Shown piece by piece: positions 51,551-61,152 of a DNA stretch of 64,000 nucleotides. The notes below the pieces were generated by a model. It ran no database searches and was not told the origin of the DNA. It saw only the letters and a program-made list of their open reading frames with translations. The DNA comes from Pictodentalium vernedei (lineage: Eukaryota > Mollusca > Scaphopoda > Dentaliida > Dentaliidae), in NCBI GenBank assembly GCA_031216915.1, contig CM062292.1, positions 6,635,920-6,699,919 of the forward strand. The letters are read 5' to 3'. A program made the position numbers and the translations under genes. The stretch's first letter is position 1. Each line of letters begins with the position of its first letter.

Positions 51551-54356
51551 GTGTTAGGGATTAGTTTCTTATGGGTGTTAGGGATTAGTTTCTTATGGGT
51601 GTTAGGGATTAGTTTCTTATGGGTATTAGAGATTAGTTTCTTATGGGTGTTAGGGATTAGTTTCTTATGGGTGTTAGGGATTAGTTTCTTATGGATGTTA
51701 GAGATTAGTTTCTTATGGGTGTTAGAGATTAGTTTCTTATGGGTATTAGGGATTAGTTTCTTATGGGTGTTAGGGATTAGTTTCTTATGGGTAATAGAGA
51801 TTAGTTTCTTATAAGTGTTAGGGATTAGTTTCTTATGGGTGTTAGGGATTAGTTTCTTATGGGTGTTAGGGATTAGTTTCTTATGGGTATTAGGGATTAG
51901 TTTCTTATGGGTGTTAGGGATTAGTTTCTTATGGGTATTAGAGATTAGTTTCTTATGGGTGTTAGGGATTAGTTTCTTATGGTTGTTAGGGATTAGTTTC
52001 TTATGGGTGTTAGGGATTAGTTTCTTATGGGTGTTAGGGACTAGTTTCTTATGGGTGTTAGGGACTAGTTTCTTATGGGTATTAGGGATTAGTTTCTTAT
52101 GGGTATTAGAGATTAGTTTCTTATGGGTGTTAGAGATTAGTTTCTTATGGGTGTTAGAGATTAGTTTCTTATGGGTATTAGGGATTAGTTTCTTATGGGT
52201 GTTAGAGATTAGTTTCTTATGGGTATTAGGGATTAGTTTCTTATGGGTGTGAGGGATTAGTTTCTTATGGGTATTAGGGATTAGTTTCTTATGAGTGTTA
52301 GGGATTAGTTTCTTATGGGTGTTAGGGATTAGTTTCTTATGGGTGTTAGGGATTAGTTTCTTATGGGTGTTAGGGTTTAGTTTTTTATGAGTGTTAGGGA
52401 TTAGTTTCTTATGGGTATTAGAGATTAGTTTCTTATGGATGTTAGAGATTAGTTTCTTATGGGTGTTAGAGATTAGTTTCTTATGGGTATTAGGGATTAG
52501 TTTCTTATGGGTGTTAGGGATTAGTTTCTTATGGGTAATAGAGATTAGTTTCTTATGGGTGTTAGGGATTAGTTTCTTATGAGTGTTAGGGATTAGTTTC
52601 TTATGGGTGTTAGGGTTTAGTTTCTTATGTGTAATAGAGATTAGTTTCTTATGGGTGTTAGGGATTAGTTTCTTATGGGTGTTAGGGCTTAGTTTCTTAT
52701 GGGTAATAGAGATTAGTTTCTTATGGGTGTTAGGGATTAGTTTCTTATGGGTGTTAGGTTTTAGTTTCTTATGGGTGTTGGGGATTAGTTTCTTATGGGT
52801 GTTAGGGATTAGTTTCTTATGGTTGTTAGGGATTAGTTTCTTATGGGTGTTAGGGATTAGTTTCTTATGGGTGTTAGGGACTAGTTTCTTATGGGTGTTA
52901 GGGACTAGTTTCTTATGGGTGTTAGGGATTAGTTTCTTATGGGTAGTAGAGATTAGTTTCTTATGGGTGTTAGGGATTAGTTTCTTATGGGTGTTAGGGA
53001 TTAGTTTCTTATGGGTAATAGAGATTAGTTTCTTATGGGTGTTAGGGATTAGTTTCTTATGGGTGTTAGGGATTAGTTTCTTATGGGTGTTAGGGTTTAG
53101 TTTCTTATGTGTAATAGAGATTAGTTTCTTATGGGTATTAGAGATTAGTTTTGTATGGGTATTAGGGATTAGTTTCTTATGGGTATTAGGGATTAGTTTC
53201 TTATGGGTGTTAGGGATTAGTTTCTTATGGGTATTAGAGATTAGTTTCTTATGGGTGTTAGGGATTAGTTTCTTATGGTTGTTAGGGATTAGTTTCTTAT
53301 GGGTGTTAGGGATTAGTTTCTTATGGGTGTTAGGGACTAGTTTGTTATGGGTGTTAGGGACTAGTTTCTTATGGGTGTTAGGGATTAGTTTCTTATGGGT
53401 AGTAGAGATTAGTTTCTTATGGGTGTTAGGGATTAGTTTCTTATGGGTATTAGGGATTAGTTTCTTATGGATATTAGAGATTTGTTTCTTATGGGTGTTA
53501 GGGATTAGTTTCTTATGGGTATTAGGGATTAGTTTCTTATGTGTAATAGAGATTAGTTTCTTATGTGTAATAGAGATTAGTTTCTTATGGGTATTAGAGA
53601 TTAGTTTCTTATGGGCGTTAGGGATTAGTTTCTTATGGGTATTAGAGATTAGTTTCTTATGGGTGTTAGGGATTAGTTTCTTATGGGTGTTAGGGATTAG
53701 TTTCTTATGGGTATTAGAGATTAGTTTCTTATGGATGTTAGGGTTTAGTTTCTTATGGGTGTTAGGGTTTAGTTTCTTATGGGTGTTAGGGATTAGTTTC
53801 TTATGGGTGTTAGGGATTAGTTTCTTATGGGTGTTAGGGATTAGTTTCTTATGGGTGTTAGGGTTTAGTTTCTTATGGGTATTAGAGATTAGTTTCTTAT
53901 GGGTGTTAGGGATTAGTTTCTTATGGGTGTTAGGGATTAGTTTCTTATGGGTGTTAGGGATTAGTTTCTTATGGGTGTTAGGGATTAGTTTCTTATGGGT
54001 ATTAGAGATTAGTTTCTTATGGGTGTTAGGGATTAGTTTCTTATGGGTGTTAGGGATTAGTTTCTTATGGGTGTTAGGGATTAGTTTCTTATGGGTGTTA
54101 GGGATTAGTTTCTGATGGGTGTTAGGGATTAGTGTCTTATGGGTGTTAGGGTTTAGTGTCTTATGGGTGTTAGGGATTAGTTTCTTATGGGTGTTAGGGA
54201 TTAGTTTCTTATGGGTGTTAGGGTTTAGTGTCTTATGGGTGTTAGGTTTTAGTTTCTTATGGGTGTTAGGGATTAGTTTCTTATGGGTGCTAGGGTTTAG
54301 TTTCTTATGGGTATTAGGGTTTAGTTTCTTATGGGTGTTAGGGATTAGTTTCTTAT
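51551..54356 (+). repeat. Array duplication C, copy 2
   Basis: Partner of 45901-48760 at 5,596 bp. The few visible differences include TTATAAGTG near 51810 against TTATGAGTG near 46214, TTATGGATATTAG near 53467 against TTATGGGTATTAG near 47871, and TTAGGGATTAG near 53041 against TTAGGGTTTAG near 47446. Confidence 0.84.
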
Positions 54357-57300
54357 GGGTGTTAGGGATTAGTTTCTTATGGGTGTTAGGGATTAGTTTC
54401 TGATGGGTGTTAGGGATTAGTTTCTTATGGGTGTTAGGGTTTAGTTTCTTGTGGGTATTAGAGATTAGTTTCTTATGGGTATTAGAGATTTGTTTCTTAT
54501 GGGTGTTAGGGATTAGTTTCTTATGGGTGTTAGGGTTTAGTTTCTTATGGGTGTTAGAGATTAGTTTCTTATGGGTGTTAGGTTTTAGTTTCTTATGGGT
54601 GCTAGGGTTTAGTTTCTTATGGGTATTAGAGATTAGTTTCTTATGGGTGTTAGGTTTTAGTTTCTTATGGGTGTTGGGGATTAGTTTCTTATGGGTGTTA
54701 GGGTTTAGTTTCTTGTGGGTATTAGAGATTAGTTTCTTATGGGTGCTAGGGTTTAGTTTCTTATGGGTATTAGAGATTAGTTTCTTATGGGTGTTAGGTT
54801 TTAGTTTCTTATGGGTGTTGGGGATTAGTTTCTTATGGGTGTTAGGGTTTAGTTTCTTGTGCGTATTAGAGATTAGTTTCTTATGGGTATTAGAGATTAG
54901 TTTCTTATGGGTGTTAGGGATTAGTTTCTTATGGGTGTTAGGTTTTAGTTTCTTATGGGTGTTGGGGATTAGTTTCTTATGGGTGTTAGGTTTTAGTTTC
55001 TTATGGGTGTTAGGGATTAGTTTCTTATGGATATTAGGGATTAGTTTCTTATGGGTATTAGGGATTAGTTTCTTATGGATGTTAGGTTTTAGTTTCTTAT
55101 GGGTGTTAGGGATTAGTTTCTTATGGGTATTAGGGATTAGTTTCTTATGTGTGTTAGGGATTAGTTTCTTATGGGTATTAGAGATTAGTTTCTTATGGGT
55201 GTTAGGGATTAGTTTCTTATGGGTGTTAGGGATTAGTTTCTGATGGGTGTTAGGGATTAGTTTCTTATGGGTATTAGAGATTAGTTTCTTATGGGTGTTA
55301 GGGATTAGTTTTTTATGGGTATTAGAGATTAGTTTCTTATGGGTGTTAGGGATTAGTTTCTTATGGGTGTTAGGGATTAGTTTCTTATGGGTGTTAGGGA
55401 TTAGTTTCTTATGGGTATTAGAAATTAGTTTCTTATGGGTGTTAGGGTTTAGTTTCTTATGGATGTTAGGTTTTAGTTTCTTATGGGTGTTAGGGATTAG
55501 TTTCTTATGGGTATTAGGGATTAGTTTCTTATGGATGTTAGGTTTTAGTTTCTTATGGGTGTTGGGGATTAGTTTCTTATGGGTGTTAGGTTTTAGTTTC
55601 TTATGGGTGTTAGGGATTAGTTTCTTATGGGTGTTAGAGATTAGTTTCTTATGGGTGTTAGGTTTTAGTTTCTTATGGGTGTTGGGGATTAGTTTCTTAT
55701 GGATGTTAGGGTTTAGTTTCTTATGGGTATTAGAGATTAGTTTCTTATGGGTGTTAGGTTTTAGTTTCTTATGGGTGTTAGGGATTAGTTTCTTATGGAT
55801 GTTAGGGTTTAGTTTCTTATGGGTATTAGAGATTAGTTTCTTATGGGTGTTAGGTTTTAGTTTCTTATGGGTGTTGGGGATTAGTTTCTTATGGGTGTTA
55901 GGGTTTAGTTTCTTGTGGGTATTAGAGATTAGTTTCTTATGGGTATTAGAGATTAGTTTCTTATGGGTGTTAGGTTTTAGTTTCTTATGGGTGTTGGGGA
56001 TTAGTTTCTTATGGGTGTTAGGGTTTAGTTTCTTGTGGGTATTAGAGATTAGTTTCTTATGGGTATTAGAGATTAGTTTCTTATGGGTGTTAGGGATTAG
56101 TTTCTTATGGGTGTTAGGGATTAGTTTCTTATGGGTATTAGAGATTAGTTTCTTATGGGTGTTAGGGATTAGTTTCTTATGGGTATTAGAGATTAGTTTC
56201 TTATGGATGTTAGGTTTTAGTTTCTTATGGGTGTTGGGGATTAGTTTCTTATGGGTGTTAGGTTTTAGTTTCTTATGGGTGTTAGGGATTAGTTTCTTAT
56301 GGATATTAGGGATTAGTTTTTTATGGGTATTAGGGATTAGTTTCTTATGGATGTTAGGTTTTAGTTTCTTATGGGTGTTAGGGATTAGTTTCTTATGGGT
56401 ATTAGGGATTAGTTTCTTATGGGTGTTAGGGATTAGTTTCTTATGGGTATTAGAGATTAGTTTCTTATGGGTGTTAGGGATTAGTTTCTTACGGGTGTTA
56501 GGGATTAGTTTCTGATGGGTGTTAGGGATTAGTTTCTTATGGGTATTAGAGATTAGTTTCTTATGGGTGTTAGGGATTAGTTTCTTATGGGTATTAGAGA
56601 TTAGTTTCTTATGGGTGTTAGGGATTAGTTTCTTATGGGTGTTAGGGATTAGTTTCTTATGGGTGTTAGGGATTAGTTTCTTATGGGTATTAGAGATTAG
56701 TTTCTTATGGGTGTTAGGGTTTAGTTTCTTATGGATGTTAGGTTTTAGTTTCTTATGGGTGTTAGGGATTAGTTTCTTATGGGTATTAGTGATTAGTTTC
56801 TTATGGATGTTAGGTTTTAGTTTCTTATGGGTGTTGGGGATTAGTTTCTTTTGGGTGTTAGGTTTTAGTTTCTTATGGGTGTTAGGGATTAGTTTCTTAT
56901 GGATATTAGGGATTAGTTTCTTATGGGTATTAGGGATTAGTTTCTTATGGATGTTAGGTTTTAGTTTCTTATGGGTGTTAGGGATTAGTTTCTTATGGGT
57001 ATTAGGGATTAGTTTCTTATGGGTGTTAGGGATTAGTTTCTTATGGGTATTAGAGATTAGTTTCTTATGGGTGTTAGGGATTAGTTTCTTATGGGTGTTA
57101 GGGATTAGTTTCTGATGGGTGTTAGGGATTAGTTTCTTATGGGTATTAGAGATTAGTTTCTTATGGGTATTAGAGATTAGTTTCTTATGGGTGTTAGGGA
57201 TTAGTTTCTTATGGGTATTAGGGATTAGTTTCTTATGGGTATTAGAGATTAGTTTCTTATGGGTGTTAGGGATTAGTTTCTTATGGGTATTAGGGATTAG

Positions 57301-58067
57301 TTTCTTATGTGTAATAGAGATTAGTTTCTTATGTGTAATAGAGATTAGTTTCTTATGGGTATTAGAGATTAGTTTCTTATGGGTGTTAGGGATTAGTTTC
57401 TTATGGGTATTAGAGATTAGTTTCTTATGGGTGTTAGGGATTAGTTTCTTATGGGTGTTAGGGATTAGTTTCTTATGGGTATTAGAGATTAGTTTCTTAT
57501 GGATGTTAGGGTTTAGTTTCTTATGGGTGTTAGGGTTTAGTTTCTTATGGGTGTTAGGGATTAGTTTCTTATGGGTATTAGAGATTAGTTTCTTATGGGT
57601 ATTAGAGATTAGTTTCTTATGGGTGTTAGGGATTAGTTTCTTATGGGTGTTAGGGATTAGTTTCTTATGAGTGTTAGGGATTAGTGTCTTATGGGTGTTA
57701 GGGATTAGTTTCTTATGGGTGTTAGGGATTAGTTTCTTATGGGTATTAGAGATTAGTTTCTTATGGGTGTTAGGGATTAGTTTCTTATGGGTGTTAGGGA
57801 TTAGTTTCTTATGGGTGTTAGGGATTAGTTTCTTATGGGTGTTAGGGATTAGTTTCTTATGGGTATTAGAGATTAGTTTCTTATGGGTGTTAGGGATTAG
57901 TTTCTTATGGGTATTAGAGATTAGTTTCTTATGGGTGTTAGGGATTAGTTTCTTATGTGTATTAGAGATTAGTTTGTTATGGGTGTTAGGGATTAGTTTC
58001 TTATGGGTGTTAGGGATTAGTTTCTGATGGGTGTTAGGGATTAGTTTCTTATGGGTATTAGGGATTA
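54357..58067 (+). repeat. Right-edge block of the array
   Basis: A distinct order of variants rich in TTAGGTTTTAG, TTGGGG and TTATGGATGTTAGG units. Three related sections ending in TTTCTGATGG (at about 55240, 56512 and 57112) share the order of variants upstream; offsets are 1,272 bp (53 monomers) between the blocks starting at 55247 and 56519, and 600 bp (25 monomers) between about 56215 and 56815. The last ~0.9 kb (57119-58020) resembles the TGTGTAATAGAG-pair segment of domain B. The final monomer breaks off in TTAGGGATTA at 58058-58067. Confidence 0.8.
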
Positions 58068-58770
58068 TTGTCCTTTCCATAACCCCCCAATGGTAAATAA
58101 ACTCTGGAATAATACAAGATCAAGAAAATATCGTTTAGTTTTCAGCTCCCGATTACGTGTAATATATTTAACTTCGCCGTCGTTACGTTTCTGTGATTTT
58201 AGCTCGCTTGAAAATTATATGAACGATTTTTTTAATTCTCTATGGGAATTTGTGTGTATTTTCGGAAGAGCGTCCATTTTGCAACAATGCACAAGTGACG
58301 TAATTGGGACCGTCCATTTGAGAACAGGTAAATTTGAATTTTCACGGCTTGCCTTTGCAGAAGGCGTGTTTTGACGAAGTTGGAATATCAGTTCGTCGTG
58401 ATGATGGTTCAAAATAAAACTCAAGTCTTGTTCAAAACACGTTAGTGAATTAGTGAATAAATAAAATATACATGTATTGTAGTCGTGACGTAAATTATTT
58501 TATTAATACGTGCCGCACCAGTTTTCCAAATTTGTCATGTCTTGCCGACAACTGCCCTCAGTAGCCTATGTTGCTACAAACCTCCATTTAGGCTTTGATT
58601 GTTTGTGTGACAGTGACACGGGTACAGGCGAAAACAGCACCGTGTGAAATCCGGGATCGTTACTTTCGGTTTGGTACAGGAGTCCGGATTTCTTGGGTTT
58701 GGACTGCCCCCATCCAAATATGGCCTAAAAGACCTTGTTTTAATTTTTTACCTTGGCACGTCCTTTGAAT
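58068..58770. other. Unique flank next to the array, no gene recognised
   Basis: The array changes abruptly to non-repeat DNA at about 58067 (ATTATTGTCC). No degraded 24-bp monomers are visible beyond this point. Short open frames on both strands (at 58051-58374 plus and 58215-58424 minus) overlap each other, show no recognisable domain and are of a size expected by chance. AATAAA-like A/T stretches occur near 58455. Confidence 0.7.
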
Positions 58771-58773
58771 TCG

Positions 58774-58800
58774 CCCCCCCCCCCCTCCCCACACACACAC
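58774..58800. repeat. Poly-C tract and (AC)n microsatellite
   Basis: A 12-base and a 4-base C run split by one T (58774-58790), followed by five AC repeats (58791-58800) and a degenerate ATACAC extension. Confidence 0.9.
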
Positions 58801-59108
58801 ATACACAAGATTCTGATTTCTGCGTCAAATAATAAAGAAGGAGGTGTATCGTGAATCCAGGTTGGATAGATTCCAGAGCCGAGGAAAGGGTGGGGTTGGG
58901 GGAGTGGTGTTATTGCTTTTAATGTTTAGAAGTCACTGCTAAACAACAAGAAAACCATGAGATAGTTGAGAGGAGAGATGTATCCTCTCATTTTTAACTA
59001 CTCAGTTTTCCACAAATTTATTAGAGAACCATAGGCTAAATACTCGGTTTCAAAACGAAACACAGAAAAAAAGCAGAATTTAAATGAATTAATTTCGCCA
59101 TCGGAACT

Positions 59109-59200
59109 GGTGCCGTTCTCGCCACAATCAATTGGTGCCGTTTTCGCTCACTCGGTGCCGTTTACTCCAGGTGCCGTTTTCACACGGTACCGCTTTCGCT
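59109..59200 (+). repeat. Cluster of five GGTGCCGTTTTCGC-like motifs
   Basis: Copies start at 59109 (GGTGCCGTTCTCGC), 59134 (GGTGCCGTTTTCGC), 59154 (GGTGCCGTTTAC), 59170 (GGTGCCGTTTTCAC) and 59186 (GGTACCGCTTTCGC). Spacings are 25, 20, 16 and 16 bp. It is a short degenerate tandem cluster of unknown role. Confidence 0.75.
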
Positions 59201-59346
59201 ATAACCCGACACAAGTCCAAGTAGGCCTAACCAATTTTCTTTTAAGAAAGTATATAACTAATAGCATGAGAGACTTGGTATTTTTGGCTACAACCCTTAC
59301 GAATACGTATAATCACTAGAAAGCTTATTGGAAAATTGTAGGGAGA

Positions 59347-59412
59347 GGGGGGGGGGGGCGTCACGTACGCCACTTCGTGATCACGCTACCCCCCCCCCCC
59401 CCCCCCCCCCCC
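59347..59412. repeat. Poly-G / poly-C inverted pair around a 30-bp core
   Basis: Twelve G (59347-59358), then a core containing CGTCACGTACG and the palindrome GTGATCAC, then 24 C (59389-59412). The G and C runs can pair as a 12-bp stem. The G run and the C run could also form G-quadruplex or i-motif structures. The C run is a likely place for sequencing length error. Confidence 0.8.
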
Positions 59413-61040
59413 GCCATTTCTCAGCAAGCACCTGATAAATCTTCTGAGGGAGAAATCACTAGGCAAAGTTGATCAGAGAATTTATATAATATTAATCATA
59501 TTTCGACTCCACTGATTATACCCAGCACAGGCGTATATAATATAGACGAACGGGCCAACTTTTTTTCCATGGCTGCGGGGGGTGGGAGGGGGGGCTGGAA
59601 GATTTTGCCGGAAAAGTAACTACGCGCGTAGTCGTGGTGTGGATGTTCGTGAGCGTGTCTTCTCCTACTGGTGGGATCAAGGAAACCCTCCCGGGAACAT
59701 TTTTAAAAATCTGATCCGCTTGAGGGTTTCTAGAGAACCCAGACTACCTTTCGAACCTTGTAATTGGAAGAAAAGACGATCGCTTTTGTAGAGGTGCCTG
59801 ACTGAATGTGTTCGAGCGGTCTCGTCTGGTATCAGTCAACCGCAATAAAACATTATATGCTTCTCGGGATTCAGCTGGAGTAAATACGTGTAATGTAAGG
59901 CCTGTGTGCCCATAGCATTAGAAGATCGAACCCTACAGATGGATGAGGCTTTAACACTATTCACGTCGGTCGATATATAACAGTTTGGCTGGCCGCTGAT
60001 TTGCCGTGGTTCTCAGTTAAGAAGGTTTTGGTTACTCATGTGCTTCCAACTGCCTCCCGATTCCCACGCATCTTTCCTCCCAATACTGAGACGAACTGCT
60101 TGAAGACACTCTGTACCCCCATTCTTCACAATCCCTCCAATGAGCATACTAACCATCGCATTTGTGTCAACCACTAACCACGTCCTTTATTCTCCCACCC
60201 CACGTCCTCATTATACTACTCCCAGTAAATTTTGATCTAGAAGATTGAGATTTTGGACTTCCTAATAAAACGTATTTCAAGGTCACCACTACGCCCAAGT
60301 TACACATTTGGCTCCCCTTTTCCACCGTCTTTCCCAATTCCCCCTAATCTCCAGTGATCGCGACCTCAGCTTGAACAGCAGTGACCACTCCTCCCCTTAC
60401 AATGGTGCCATTGTCAAGGTACTCTTCAAAACCTATCTTCTCTTTGTCACGCAGGCCACACAAAGACCTCTTTCTTTTGACCTACTCTCGCCAATTTTGG
60501 TTACAATCCCCATGACTCTTTCTCTAACGATTTTTTTTACCTTTGGTTGTCTCTATTTCTGAGTTCGATACATCGTTTGGATAAATCCCTACAAACTTCT
60601 ACCATTACTGCAGTTAATTATAACGAAATTTTTAAAAACCCTAAGCTATGAATTATTACCTCGACTGTCTAATATTTCTACATACCTGTGTTACTTCCAC
60701 TGGGTCCAGTGGCGGCTCAAAGGTGCCTCCCCTCTGGATATACTTTAGCAAGGGGCGTCATATATGCCCAAGACCTAAGGTGGGATGCTAATAGAATTAT
60801 AGATGGCGGCGGGGAGTATCCCCGGGAAAATTGGAAAAAAGATTTCAATCCCCAAGGGCTTTTTGGCCACTAAATAAACTATGTTCCCATTCAGCCTGCA
60901 ACATTTTTCAGTGGGTAGGTAGAAAGTGTGACATTTTATATAATAAAATCAATCAGTAACTGGAGCTTTTGGCCACTTGGCCTTATTTGCCACATTATGG
61001 GGACCTAGTGAGGGGACCTAAGAAGTGATGGCACAGTAAT

Positions 61041-61152
61041 GTGACCCAATTTAACTCATGTTAGCCCGCGGAAGCGGCCGTCTTGTGACGTCATCTCCAT
61101 AGTGACACGTGGTCTTAGCGCGCATGCGCAGCGCGTGTTGTTAGGGTGATAG
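61041..61152 (+). repeat. Left arm of a ~110-bp inverted repeat
   Basis: Its reverse complement closely matches 61926-62050. Landmarks from the outside in: GTGACCCAATT, TAGCCCGCG, TCTTGTG followed by a CGTCAT, ATAGTGA, ACGTGGTCTTAG, GCGCATGCGC, and GTGTTGTTAGGGTGATA. The outer ~30 bp aligns with a 42-bp stretch in the right arm, so one arm has a 12-bp indel there. Long matching inverted arms about 0.8 kb apart suggest a MITE-like or foldback DNA element. Confidence 0.8.

Larger units (their letters stand above)
1..58067 (+). repeat. 58-kb tandem array of a 24-bp telomere-like monomer
   Basis: The whole interval is head-to-tail copies of one 24-bp unit, read on the plus strand as TTAGGGATTAG then TTTCTTATGGGTG; about 2,400 copies fit. 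No unit is inverted and no other sequence interrupts the array. By hand count the consensus has 8 G, 1 C, 4 A and 11 T, so the plus strand is strongly G/T-rich and the consensus has no CpG. Common variants are GTATTAGAG for GTGTTAGGG, TTAGGGTTTAG or TTAGGTTTTAG for TTAGGGATTAG, TAGTGTCTTA for TAGTTTCTTA, and TTATGAGTG for TTATGGGTG. The array runs off the left edge, so its true length is larger. It is a long minisatellite or satellite; whether it is centromeric, subtelomeric or heterochromatic cannot be read from here. Confidence 0.99.
49303..58080 (-). other. 2,925-codon open frame caused by the repeat (not called as a gene)
   Basis: On the minus strand the monomer reads as the octapeptide NTHKKLIP, with variants NTHKKLIS, NTHKKLNP and NTHKKLKP. 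The frame is open for 8.8 kb because 24 bp is 8 codons, every indel in this stretch is a multiple of 3, and the commonest base changes of the monomer do not create stops in this frame. It starts at an ATG in the unique flank (58078-58080, first residues MERTIIPNTHKK) and ends where a T-tract unit of 8 T near 49309 shifts the frame. The rest of the array looks similarly open but has few in-frame ATGs. There is no signal peptide, recognisable domain or non-repeat segment beyond a few residues. A low-complexity repeat protein cannot be excluded, but no sequence evidence favours one. Confidence 0.85.
58801..61020. other. Non-coding flank, no gene recognised
   Basis: Apart from the motif cluster at 59109, the G/C pair at 59347, a G-rich tract at 59577-59594 and a 12-bp palindrome CTACGCGCGTAG at 59620-59631, I see nothing identifiable. 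Open frames of 61-84 codons (for example 60308-60562 and 60688-60873, plus strand) lack recognisable domains and look like chance frames. Confidence 0.65.

Noticed and set aside
85..58027. Dozens of plus-strand open frames encoding LGISFLWV repeats
   Set aside because: They follow mechanically from a 24-bp repeat with one stop-free frame. They begin and end only where TGG becomes TGA or TAG, or where a T-tract indel shifts the frame, and contain no non-repeat domain.
1..58067. CRISPR array
   Set aside because: There are no unique spacers; the whole 24-bp period is repeat, the unit has no palindromic repeat/spacer alternation, and no cas genes are present.
1..58067. Ordinary telomere (TTAGGG)n
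   Set aside because: TTAGGG occurs once per 24 bp rather than in tandem, the polarity points into unique sequence, and the unit is otherwise non-telomeric.
58051..58424. Small open frames at the array edge as a gene next to the satellite
   Set aside because: They overlap on opposite strands and carry no recognisable domain.
59900..59990. tRNA-like GATCGAACCCTA box near 59925
   Set aside because: It resembles a B-box by eye, but no A-box, acceptor stem or anticodon arm could be folded around it.
60308..60873. Short plus-strand frames of 84 and 61 codons as small genes
   Set aside because: No homology, signal peptide or supporting context; a hydrophobic stretch near the end of the first follows from T-rich sequence.
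61138..61152. GTTGTTAGGGTGAT in the inverted arm as a stray array monomer
   Set aside because: Only about eight bases match the monomer and the match is part of the conserved arm, so it is best explained by chance.
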